The notes under the pieces are model-generated. The model did not search any database, was not told the origin of the DNA, and saw only the letters and a program-made list of their open reading frames with translations. Below, piece after piece: positions 31,901-40,716 of a stretch of 64,000 bases of DNA. Both the position numbers and the translations under genes were made by a program. How positions within the stretch are numbered: the stretch's first letter is position 1; each line of letters opens with the position of its first letter. The DNA is from Theileria orientalis strain Shintoku (taxonomy: Eukaryota > Apicomplexa > Aconoidasida > Piroplasmida > Theileriidae): NCBI RefSeq assembly GCF_000740895.1, contig NC_025261.1, positions 1,488,001 through 1,552,000 on the forward strand. Direction: 5' to 3'.

Positions 31901-33522
31901 CCACGTTTCAACACAAAGTTGACGTCTTTCAAAAATATGTCATAGTTCTTGTTTAATAGGTCGTCGCGTGTGTGAACCCATGTGAATGATGCGTCCTTGT
32001 AGTAGACTACAATGTCTTTAGGGAGCTGAGTTGTTAACTCAATGATATTATAGGAAGTTTTTGTGGAACCAGTAAATTTATTATCGGCGGCATAAAAATT
32101 AGGAGAACAACCAGAGAGGTACTTGTTTAGCCTTCTATAAGATGCGTATCCCATTCCAAAAACGTTTATGGCCCTGGGTATCAAAAACATAGAACCGACA
32201 ATTTTCATATAAATGTAAAACGTTGTCATGAATCCTGCCGTATCTATATCGGAAATAACATTCACGTCGTTGACTGACTTAACAAAGTACCTTTTAATTA
32301 TGTAAAATGAAGTGTTGATCCAGGTGCTGTAGATGCACATATTAAGTAATGTAATAAAATTTTTAACAAAGACTAATGAAAGCTCGTCGTTCCTCGTGCG
32401 AGTTATAATATTAAACCCGATGTCGTCAATCAACATTTTCTTAATTATACTTAGGGAGCCAAGGATGTCGTTGTACTTCGTTACTTTGTAATCCCTCACG
32501 TATAATATAAACTTATATATAACGGCATTGAAAATCTCAATGACAACCATAAAGAACAGGAACAAAGCACCGGCAAGATATAATGCCCATAAATTGGCCT
32601 TAACATGTTTCGACATCAAGTACACGCCGTAAATAAAATTTCCTAAAAATTGAACAAAATGTTCAACGTATTCCAATGCGCTTGCGATGTAAAAAGAGTC
32701 ATAGAACACGTATGTGAATATTTTGGGGCTCATTTCTTTGCTTTGATACCGTAAGGCAGGGCAAAATAAAGGGTTTTTGGAACAAGGAGAATCAGGCAAA
32801 CAACTGTGAAGTACCTCATTGCACGTGTTTAACTGGTTGGATCCATCGATATTGTTGTAATATGAGCGCCTATGAGATAGACAATGGCGATAGGCTACGA
32901 TTGCGTACAAGTAATGAAAAGTGTATATCATCCTGCATATATAAAAATTTATATTCTCTAGGAGTACTCCCGAGAATATATGAAGAGTTATTATAGCAAA
33001 CAACAACAATATCGTATAGCCTATATGTATAGAATGGTCGTTTAAGATTTCAAGCAACTTTTTGATCAAAATGGATATGCTTAAACTCAAAACGATGCCA
33101 AAGACTAGACCTGAAAACAAAACTGAAGCTCTTTTCCAGCAAGTTAATACAATGGCGCGAAGCAGGACGGATCTGTATGGTCTAACGGGCTTCTTACTAA
33201 ACTTTGTGGCCTCGTAAAGATCCAATCTGACTAACCCGTCGCTAACGTGTTTTGAAAATATTGGTTCCCATTTTAAAATCTGATCTGAAACCTGTAAAGG
33301 GTGATATTTGTATGGTTCAACATATTTTTTTGATAGCACAAATGCCCATTTGTTAACCCAGTGAAAAAATATGTATTTTAAAAAACTGGTATCGTCGTAG
33401 TAACGGAACGATTTTTTCTTTAAATTCTTAAAATCCAATTTGCGATACACTTGACTATCCCAGAACAGCGATTCAGGTTCTTCTTCTAATATCAATGTCC
33501 TTTCAGAGGAACGTTTGTTCAT
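28966..33522 (-). CDS. Full-length ABC transporter, ABCC-like, copy 2
   Basis: Single-exon ORF of 1518 aa with the same TMD1-NBD1-TMD2-NBD2 layout. NBD1 has Walker A GSQGSGKSN and an intact LSGGQRVRVELARAIY. NBD2 has Walker A GKTGAGKTTLL, a degenerate signature SSTQIRTLMFARLVLY and Walker B MIVVDEPPQED. The first ~76 residues (MNKRSSERTLILEEEPES...) are identical to copy 3, while TMD1 and TMD2 differ at many positions. NBD1 is almost identical across the three copies, and the last stretch of NBD2 (from VVDEPPQED on) matches copy 3. The protein should sit in a membrane as an ATP-driven pump, or act as a channel-type ABC protein given its degenerate NBD2; substrate unknown. Confidence 0.92.
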   Translation of the reverse strand: MNKRSSERTLILEEEPESLFWDSQVYRKLDFKNLKKKSFRYYDDTSFLKYIFFHWVNKWAFVLSKKYVEPYKYHPLQVSDQILKWEPIFSKHVSDGLVRLDLYEATKFSKKPVRPYRSVLLRAIVLTCWKRASVLFSGLVFGIVLSLSISILIKKLLEILNDHSIHIGYTILLLFAIITLHIFSGVLLENINFYICRMIYTFHYLYAIVAYRHCLSHRRSYYNNIDGSNQLNTCNEVLHSCLPDSPCSKNPLFCPALRYQSKEMSPKIFTYVFYDSFYIASALEYVEHFVQFLGNFIYGVYLMSKHVKANLWALYLAGALFLFFMVVIEIFNAVIYKFILYVRDYKVTKYNDILGSLSIIKKMLIDDIGFNIITRTRNDELSLVFVKNFITLLNMCIYSTWINTSFYIIKRYFVKSVNDVNVISDIDTAGFMTTFYIYMKIVGSMFLIPRAINVFGMGYASYRRLNKYLSGCSPNFYAADNKFTGSTKTSYNIIELTTQLPKDIVVYYKDASFTWVHTRDDLLNKNYDIFLKDVNFVLKRGDIAIITGSQGSGKSNFIKTMLGEMTLVGGSMAVVPLHTSMPIFYASQDIFLQQGTIRSNIVFGYKFDEQLYNTVLKAVELELDISTWDKGDLRVVSDNAHSLSGGQRVRVELARAIYAYLVFHKVNKEYNNSKCSFLMCLDASFQCLDPYVIKIMFNNLFNVRTGLLVKDDLSVVLSSSKQGLQTCMNPSDPNQFPNVPIYNIKTKELKFFSNLHDFMKNNKHDGDFNFSTFAKPGPYTLNSLNNNMLGICLSSANSKCGRAEVNKEIYRESFKTYVKDHLAGIKFNPYFVYMKPALFTFSMYIILTVALSAMDYGKFILSTNLSDYIINNINEYDKGNYVDLDKVKTHTNSALGVTVMFVSIIIILSFLATVAISVGSLISCRKLHEYCIKTMFNYSSSVVKIKKQISQVLTFISCDLMMIDDITGLFFALLLFSFIQTVTNIITLFYVIPFSIPFIAVTIILTYVYVLRRYIGSVSTLNFGFFESLAHLNTVIERTILGSPVYRSFNRNSDLIRDFLEQRDYNARTKFLFAAVVSWSTVVFTWMFSITTFIILVIPIVLDKYSKYKMTVGYFGLALSLCTNVIKSYSNFALIYACVQMLMGSIERFQYFIPLGQKLTFDPCPNTHEEYVVNQSDKKVSFLDKKQLLKRRSIEFRAENKKFYRLRKFFYHPRIHFLDVDRYLSSDHSGIKLQNVCIYASLDRNSDNMILKHLSVSAHKSEIIGVIGKTGAGKTTLLSALQNINENRTGHVVLDGKDLNDLPKVVLRQVIGVVPQLPFLFKGWTIRRFLDPRNLFPDHEIYEALDKCSFLEFVNTLPGSKGLDTVIIPDGDLIDSHSDTNQSKNRSENENNYIELNKHYFGNCKLLSSTQIRTLMFARLVLYKDFYRMIVVDEPPQEDLAEEKRAKSDDQGIEIYNLLRKYFGHCTTFVTAHDVKVLKTCTSVWVIHEGSLVKTCKASDIAANESIASIIEECVKYS

Positions 33523-34618
33523 ATTTCTAAATCACAGAACTTCTTTCACGATTAACAATGATAAAATTACAGGACCCTAACGTTTAAGCAATCGACGTTG
33601 AACCTTTAAGATTCAATAACCATTGAAATTTATGTGAGTGATTTCCCTTCATCTTAGAAGAGTTCCCAGACCACCAAAACCATGCAGTAATAACTCCTTA
33701 TAATCCCCATCAGTAACTAGGTTAATCTCCACGAATTAATCGAGGCCGTGATATTGTACGTTGTGTTACACATTAACTCGATGACCTATAATATCAAATG
33801 TTTCATAAATATAAACCTCAAACATAGTATCAACGTGACAGTCATTATTGATCACCTTAAAAGTAAATACTAGTTGACTTGTTCGATATAACAAACTTGA
33901 TTCGACACTGTATGAGTGAACCAAGTATTAATGATTAAGTATATGTTTATGTTTATAACATTAATTAACTAATAGTTAAATAACTGTGCCAATGGTTATA
34001 AACTAAATTTTGTTATTGTAAATATCAGTTAATAACTTACATTGATAACTCTTCAAACTTTTTAATTAATTTAAATTAGGTGATAGTTAGTATATAATTT
34101 TATTGAACGTTTTGTATTAATAATTTGCCCTTGGTAAATTAATAATGGATAAAATTTATTTTATAATACTATAAGAACGACATCAATTTAAATATTAGTG
34201 AGTTATAGTAATCGATATGATGTATTTTATTAGAAGATAATGAATACCAAAATGTAGACAAAATTGTAAATTAATTAGGTATGCTACAACACATGAAATT
34301 TGATCTGGCAAAAAATACAGCTACGGACAATCTTTCTTAAATATTTATATATAAAATGTCATTAATAATAATGTTTAATAAGTTATACAATTTTTTTAAA
34401 CAATGATCTGGAATTATATAATATTCATTATATTTATAGGGTTTAAATTTTCAAAAAAAAATACTTTACGTTTCACATGTAGAATAAGGTTATAAAAAAA
34501 ATTGTTAACACAAATATAAAAAATTAAATTACATTAAGATATATTACGAAATGAGTTGCACTGTCGATTCTGTGTTATAGACAGTGGTATATTGCCATTG
34601 ACTACATTTGGTCAATTG
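33523..34618. other. Intergenic region with duplicated promoter block (copy 2 upstream)
   Basis: 33523-34294 aligns without gaps to 39170-39941 upstream of copy 3; I noticed about four single-base differences (for example aaatg/aattg and gataac/tataac). Beyond 34294 the similarity stops. The remaining AT-rich part ends in the 3' flank of copy 3, which resembles that of copy 1. No ORF of interest. Confidence 0.8.
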
Positions 34619-37600
34619 TTATGAATATTTTACACATTCTTCAATAATTGATGCGATAGACTCATTTGCTGCGATATCACTGGCTTTACAAGTTTTAACT
34701 AGTGAACCTTCGTGTATCACCCATACCGAGGTACAAGTTTTCAAGACTTTAACATCGTGTGCAGTGACGAACGTCGTACAGTGACCAAAGTATTTGCGTA
34801 GCAGATTATAAATTTCAATTCCTTGATCGTCCGATTTAGCACGCTTCTCTTCAGCCAAGTCTTCTTGTGGAGGTTCGTCTACAACAATCATTCTATAAAA
34901 ATCTTTGTACAGGACTAATCTTGCCAGGTTAAGTGTTCTTATCTGACTATTGGATATTATCATATCGCTTATAAAACCAAGCTTATTGGATTCTGTATTT
35001 ATTTTCTCTTCATTGGCTTTATTGTCACATTGTTCGTAAATTGAACTAACATCCTCCTGTACTAGAACAGTGTCGAGTTTCATTCCGCCAGGAAGTCCAT
35101 TAACGAAGTTCAATAGACCACACTTATTTAAGGCGTCGTTTATATCGGCGTCACTGAACAATCTTCTAGGATCTAAAAATCTACGCACAGTCCAACCCTT
35201 AAATACAAAAGGCAGTTGTGGCAACACACCTATGATTTGTCGAAGGACAACCTTGGGGATATCATTCAGGTCTTTACCATCCAACATTACTTGGCCTGTT
35301 CTGTTTTCAATTATGTTCTGTAACACTGACAACAGAGTTGTTTTACCGGCGCCTGTTCTACCAATAATACCAATAATCTCTGATCTATGAGCTGACACTG
35401 TGAGGTGTGTTAGAATCATACTTTCTGGATCAAGGTCAGGTGTGGTGTACACACAGATATCATTTAGTTCTACACCAGTATGATTAGTTGTTATGTAATT
35501 ATAGACGTCGAATATGGTTATTGTGGGATGGTAGAAGAGTCGCCTCAACCAGTAATATTTTTTGTTCTCAGTCTTGAACTCAATTAACCGTCGTTTTAAC
35601 AATTTGTTTTTGTCTAATTTAGCTTTTTTATTAGGATTGATCAAATATTCTTGATGGATATTAACACATTTATTGAATTTGAGCTTTCGATCGGGAGGAA
35701 TAAAATACCTAAAACGTACAACTGAACATGTAAACATTTCTAATGCTGTATATAATATTGAAAATTTGCTGTACAATTTAATAATACTCATAGAAAAGGA
35801 TAAAGCCAAACCGAAATAGCCAACTTTCAACTTATATTTAGTATATTTATCTAATGCAATTAATGCGATAAGTGTCAATAATGTTGTTAACGAAAAGACC
35901 CAGTTGAATGTTATTGTCGACCATACTATTGCAAATCTTGAATAAAATTTACACCTTGCAGCATAGTCCCTATTTTCAATGAAAGTATCAACCAGTTCAG
36001 GTTGTTTGATAAAGGTCCTGAATATTGATGATCCTATAATGGCATTTTCACTGGAGCAATTTAAGTGCACAAGCGCCTCCAAATATCCATAATGTGAGTT
36101 TTTTGATGATTTTGTAATCTTTAATAAAATATTTTTTAATGATATAATTATAATTAGAAGAACAAAAGGTATTGATATCGGAATCAATAAAAGAAGAGTA
36201 ATTATATTGGCCAAAAGCTGAACTAATAAATATAAAAGTCCTGATAAAAATGCAGCTGTTGAACTGTCAAAAATAAAAACATCGCAAGACAGAAACGTTA
36301 TTACTCGGCTGATTTCTTTCTTTACCTTTATTACTGAAGAACTATTCTTAAAGAGTGAATTTATAGAGTATTCGTGAATTTTAAGAGATGAAGTGAAACA
36401 AGATAAAGCAAGAAGTTTGGATGAAAATATTGACAAGACAATTATGACTGAAACAAATATAATTGTTATTTTAAATGAGAGGTTACTACGAGTCTTAATT
36501 TCAGACAAATCAACAAATTGTCCTTTTTTATATTGGTTAATATTCTTGGTTATGTAGTCAGATAAGTTGGTTGACAAAACAAGTTTTACATTATCCATGA
36601 TTGTCATTACCACAGTTAATATCATGTACAGAACGAATAATGGTATTGCTGGTTTAATATAAACAAAATATGGATTATATTTACTACCCGCCAATTCATC
36701 CTTAGCATATGACTTAAACGACTTGCTATATTTGGACCTGGTCATTTCCATTCTACCTAGCCTCGATGTGGCATCAGATGAACATAATCTCAACATATCA
36801 TTGCTTAAATAACTCATGTTATAAGGGCCGCTGCTTCTAGCCGATAAATACATGTAATCTTCAGTATCTACTTTATTGTTGTTCACAAAGTCATGAAGAT
36901 TGGAATGGAATTGCAATGTCTGATTTTTTATTTTGTAAATTGGAGGATTAGGTATATGGTTTTGGTCTAACGTTTTTGAACATATTTCAAGACTTTGTTT
37001 AGATGCGGTTAAAACAACTGACAGGTCATCCTTAACTAATAATCCAGTTTTAACGTTAAACAGGTTATTGAACATGATCTTAATTACGTAGGGATCAAGG
37101 CACTGGAACGAGGCATCCAAACACATTAAGAACGAACACTTGCTGTTATTATACTCCTTGTTGACTTTATGGAACACCAAATAAGCATATATTGCACGAG
37201 CCAACTCCACTCTCACTCTCTGACCTCCACTGAGTGAATGTGCATTATCTGACACTACTCTGAGGTCACCCTTATCCCAGGTTGATATGTCAAGTTCTAG
37301 TTCAACAGCCTTCAACACAGTGTTGTACAGTTGTTCATCAAACTTATAACCAAATACAATGTTGGATCTAATTGTACCCTGTTGTAGGAATATGTCTTGT
37401 GATGCATAAAATATTGGCATTGATGTGTGTAATGGTACAACAGCCATTGAGCCACCAACTAGGGTCATCTCACCAAGCATTGTTTTGATAAAGTTAGATT
37501 TGCCAGCACCTTTTGAGCCTGTCACAACTGCCATCTCACCACGTTTCAACACAAAGTTGACGTCTTTCAAAAATATGTCATAGTTCTTGTTTAATAGGTC

Positions 37601-39169
37601 GTCGCGTGTGTTGACCCATGTGAATGATGCGTCCTTGAAATAAACAACGACATCGTTAGGTATTTGGTTAGTGGTATCAGCTATCACAGTGGCAGTTTTA
37701 GTGGAACCAGTGTATGGGTTCCCAGTAATATAGAAGTTGGGAGAACAGTCTTTGATAAATTTTTCAAGTCTTTTAAATGACACGTATGATACCCGAAATG
37801 AATGGATAGACATTGGAATTAAAACCATAGAGTTAATAATTCTTTGGAATATATAAAATATTGCCATAAATCCTGCAGTATCTATATCAGTAATAACACT
37901 GGCACTATTTACTGATTCAACAAAATATTGTTTTATGATGTAAAATGATCCATTAACGCATATGATGAATAATCCATAATTGAAAATGGTTAAAAACATA
38001 TCAAAATAGACCATATAGAGTTCATTATTTCTGCTTTGGGTAATGATATTAATTGCTATGTCATCATGTAACATTGTTGTTATAAGAGATAGTGAATTGA
38101 TTATATATTCTGATTTGCTTAACCTATAATCTCTCAGATGAAGTAAAATTCTAAAAACAAAAACACTTATAATTTCAATTACAATCATCAAAAATATGAA
38201 AAAAATGCCTACGAAATATAGAAGCCATATGTTAACTTTAACCTGCAATGAAAGTAAATATATTCCATAACAAAAATTAGATAAAAATTCCATAATTTGT
38301 TTAATCGGAAAAAATACAAAAGAAATGTTGTAAGAATCAACCGTTGTAAATGAGAACATTTGTGAGTTTATTTCCTTGTTTTGATAACGTAATGCCTGAC
38401 AGAATAATGGATTTTTAGAACATTGAGAATCTGGTGAGCAACTATGGAGAACCTCGTTGCACACATTCAAGGAGTTGATGCCTTCTATGTTATTTGCAAA
38501 CTTCCTCCGATTACACATCCCCTGGTGAAAAGGGTTTATGGCAAACAAGTAGTGCGATATACTAACTAGTCTCCATATATGAAAATTTACATTTTCAATG
38601 AGTAACCCATCAATGATTTGGAAAACGACTATTGATAATAATAACATTGTTGTTTTGATAAAGTTAAATGATTTATCATTTAAGACCATAAGAATTTTTT
38701 TAACTAAAACAGCCGTACTCATACTCAAAACGTTAACTACTATCAAACCAAGGATCAGAAACAAAGTCCTTTTCCAAACCGTTAGAACCAATGCTCTCAG
38801 TAAAATTGATTTGTATGGTTTCTTAGCCTTTGTATCTTTGGATTGGGATTTGGCATAGTGATAACAATCTAACCTAACTATTCCATCACTAACATGTTTA
38901 GAAAATGTAGGATACCACTTGAATATTTGATCGGAGTATGGCAAAGGGTGATATTTGTACGGTTCAACATATTTTTTTGATAGCACAAATGCCCATTTGT
39001 TAACCCAGTGAAAAAATATGTATTTTAAAAAACTGGTATCGTCGTAGTAACGGAACGATTTTTTCTTTAAATTCTTAAAATCCAATTTGCGATACACTTG
39101 ACTATCCCAGAACAGCGATTCAGGTTCTTCTTCTAATATCAATGTCCTTTCAGAGGAACGTTTGTTCAT
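34619..39169 (-). CDS. Full-length ABC transporter, ABCC-like, copy 3
   Basis: Single-exon ORF of 1516 aa. NBD1 has Walker A GSKGAGKSN, signature LSGGQRVRVELARAIY and Walker B-like MCLDASFQCLD. NBD2 has Walker A GRTGAGKTTLL, degenerate signature SNSQIRTLNLARLVLY and Walker B MIVVDEPPQED. It is a patchwork: its first ~76 residues and upstream DNA match copy 2; the NBD2 segment around 35100-35420 matches copy 1 (23870-24190); and the terminal part of NBD2 matches copy 2. TMD1 and TMD2 are its own. An ABCC-type exporter or regulator is likely; substrate unknown. Confidence 0.92.
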   Translation of the reverse strand: MNKRSSERTLILEEEPESLFWDSQVYRKLDFKNLKKKSFRYYDDTSFLKYIFFHWVNKWAFVLSKKYVEPYKYHPLPYSDQIFKWYPTFSKHVSDGIVRLDCYHYAKSQSKDTKAKKPYKSILLRALVLTVWKRTLFLILGLIVVNVLSMSTAVLVKKILMVLNDKSFNFIKTTMLLLSIVVFQIIDGLLIENVNFHIWRLVSISHYLFAINPFHQGMCNRRKFANNIEGINSLNVCNEVLHSCSPDSQCSKNPLFCQALRYQNKEINSQMFSFTTVDSYNISFVFFPIKQIMEFLSNFCYGIYLLSLQVKVNIWLLYFVGIFFIFLMIVIEIISVFVFRILLHLRDYRLSKSEYIINSLSLITTMLHDDIAINIITQSRNNELYMVYFDMFLTIFNYGLFIICVNGSFYIIKQYFVESVNSASVITDIDTAGFMAIFYIFQRIINSMVLIPMSIHSFRVSYVSFKRLEKFIKDCSPNFYITGNPYTGSTKTATVIADTTNQIPNDVVVYFKDASFTWVNTRDDLLNKNYDIFLKDVNFVLKRGEMAVVTGSKGAGKSNFIKTMLGEMTLVGGSMAVVPLHTSMPIFYASQDIFLQQGTIRSNIVFGYKFDEQLYNTVLKAVELELDISTWDKGDLRVVSDNAHSLSGGQRVRVELARAIYAYLVFHKVNKEYNNSKCSFLMCLDASFQCLDPYVIKIMFNNLFNVKTGLLVKDDLSVVLTASKQSLEICSKTLDQNHIPNPPIYKIKNQTLQFHSNLHDFVNNNKVDTEDYMYLSARSSGPYNMSYLSNDMLRLCSSDATSRLGRMEMTRSKYSKSFKSYAKDELAGSKYNPYFVYIKPAIPLFVLYMILTVVMTIMDNVKLVLSTNLSDYITKNINQYKKGQFVDLSEIKTRSNLSFKITIIFVSVIIVLSIFSSKLLALSCFTSSLKIHEYSINSLFKNSSSVIKVKKEISRVITFLSCDVFIFDSSTAAFLSGLLYLLVQLLANIITLLLLIPISIPFVLLIIIISLKNILLKITKSSKNSHYGYLEALVHLNCSSENAIIGSSIFRTFIKQPELVDTFIENRDYAARCKFYSRFAIVWSTITFNWVFSLTTLLTLIALIALDKYTKYKLKVGYFGLALSFSMSIIKLYSKFSILYTALEMFTCSVVRFRYFIPPDRKLKFNKCVNIHQEYLINPNKKAKLDKNKLLKRRLIEFKTENKKYYWLRRLFYHPTITIFDVYNYITTNHTGVELNDICVYTTPDLDPESMILTHLTVSAHRSEIIGIIGRTGAGKTTLLSVLQNIIENRTGQVMLDGKDLNDIPKVVLRQIIGVLPQLPFVFKGWTVRRFLDPRRLFSDADINDALNKCGLLNFVNGLPGGMKLDTVLVQEDVSSIYEQCDNKANEEKINTESNKLGFISDMIISNSQIRTLNLARLVLYKDFYRMIVVDEPPQEDLAEEKRAKSDDQGIEIYNLLRKYFGHCTTFVTAHDVKVLKTCTSVWVIHEGSLVKTCKASDIAANESIASIIEECVKYS

Positions 39170-40716
39170 ATTTCTAAATCACAGAACTTCTTTCACGATT
39201 AACAATGATAAAATTACAGGACCCTAACGTTTAAGCAATCGACGTTGAACCTTTAAGATTCAATAACCATTGAAATTTATGTGAGTGATTTCCCTTCATC
39301 TTAGAAGAGTTCCCAGACCACCAAAACCATGCAGTAATAACTCCTTATAATCCCCATCAGTAACTAGGTTAATCTCCACGAATTAATCGAGGCCGTGATA
39401 TTGTACGTTGTGTTACACATTAACTCGATGACCTATAATATCAATTGTTTCATAAATATAAACCTCAAACATAGTATCAACGTGACAGTCATTATTGATC
39501 ACCTTAAAAGTAAATACTAGTTGACTTGTTCGATATAACAAACTTGATTCGACACTGTATGAGTGAACCAAGTATTAATGATTAAGTATATGTTTATGTT
39601 TATAACATTAATTAACTAATAGTTAAATAACTGTGCCAATGGTTATAAACTAAATTTTGTTATTGTAAATATCAGTTAATAACTTACATTTATAACTCTT
39701 CAAACTTTTTAATTAATTTAAATTAGGTGATAGTTAGTATATAATTTTATTGAACGTTTTGTATTACTAATTTGCCCTTGGTAAATTAATAATGGATAAA
39801 ATTTATTTTATAATACTATAAGAACGACATCAATTTAAATATTAGTGAGTTATAGTAATCGATATGATGTATTTTATTAGAAGATAATGAATACCAAAAT
39901 GTAGACAAAATTGTATATTAATTAGGTATGCTACAACACATAAATTTAAAAATAAAAATATTTTAATTTATAATATAAATTTAAGAAAATGATGATTAAA
40001 TCAAATTCGATTGCTATTGAGGTGTAATCTTTATACCCAAGAATCTTCATTATCATTACACTAAATCAATACTTCTTTGAATTATCTGGGTTCAGACATA
40101 TGATATAAATCAGATTATAATATTTTACACTTTTATTTCTTACAATCTATTTACTATAAGGCTACCTAAACATTTTTGTTTTATATTCTGTTACCTCAAT
40201 TCTTTTTTTTATATTTATCTAACACACATTTTACATTTAAACTGATAATAACAATTATTATTAATATCTATTTTAAATTATATATAATATATAATTCAAG
40301 ATCACTATACGAACAATTAATTGTACTTTATCATACTCTATATTATACATTTGTATCAATTTTATTATACATCTATTTTCAAAACAATTTGAACCTTATA
40401 TATAATGATACTTTATATGTCCTGAATAAATTAGAATTGTTAACAAAATTTGTTGAAATAAATGTAATGTAATTAGTGTCGTGTATACCGGTTTGATTCA
40501 TGAAAATATTTTGAATAATATCAACTAAGTGCCATATAACCTTATTTTAAATACAAATTATTTGCTTCATTAATGGTAGATATTTGAGAAAATCTCTAAG
40601 AATCTACTTTAAGGAAACAACATTGATTAAATCCCTAGTTGTAGATAGGGAAACTTCACTGTTTTGCACTTAAAATTGTGCACAATAGGAAGTATTATAT
40701 ACAATGCGATTGACTA
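39170..40716. other. Long AT-rich intergenic region beginning with the duplicated promoter block
   Basis: 39170-39941 is the copy of 33523-34294. The rest is very AT-rich. A 98-codon plus-strand frame at 40176-40472 is composed almost wholly of Ile, Leu, Tyr, Asn and Phe, as expected from AT-rich noncoding DNA, so I do not call it a gene. Confidence 0.6.

Noticed and set aside
33523..34294. Possible transposable element (block repeated at 39170-39941)
   Set aside because: The block has no ORF, terminal repeats or target duplications, and continues into the ABC coding region, so gene conversion or segmental copying explains it better.
40176..40472. 98-aa hydrophobic plus-strand ORF
   Set aside because: Composition (Ile, Leu, Tyr, Asn, Phe) is that of random AT-rich DNA, and no motif or paralog is visible.
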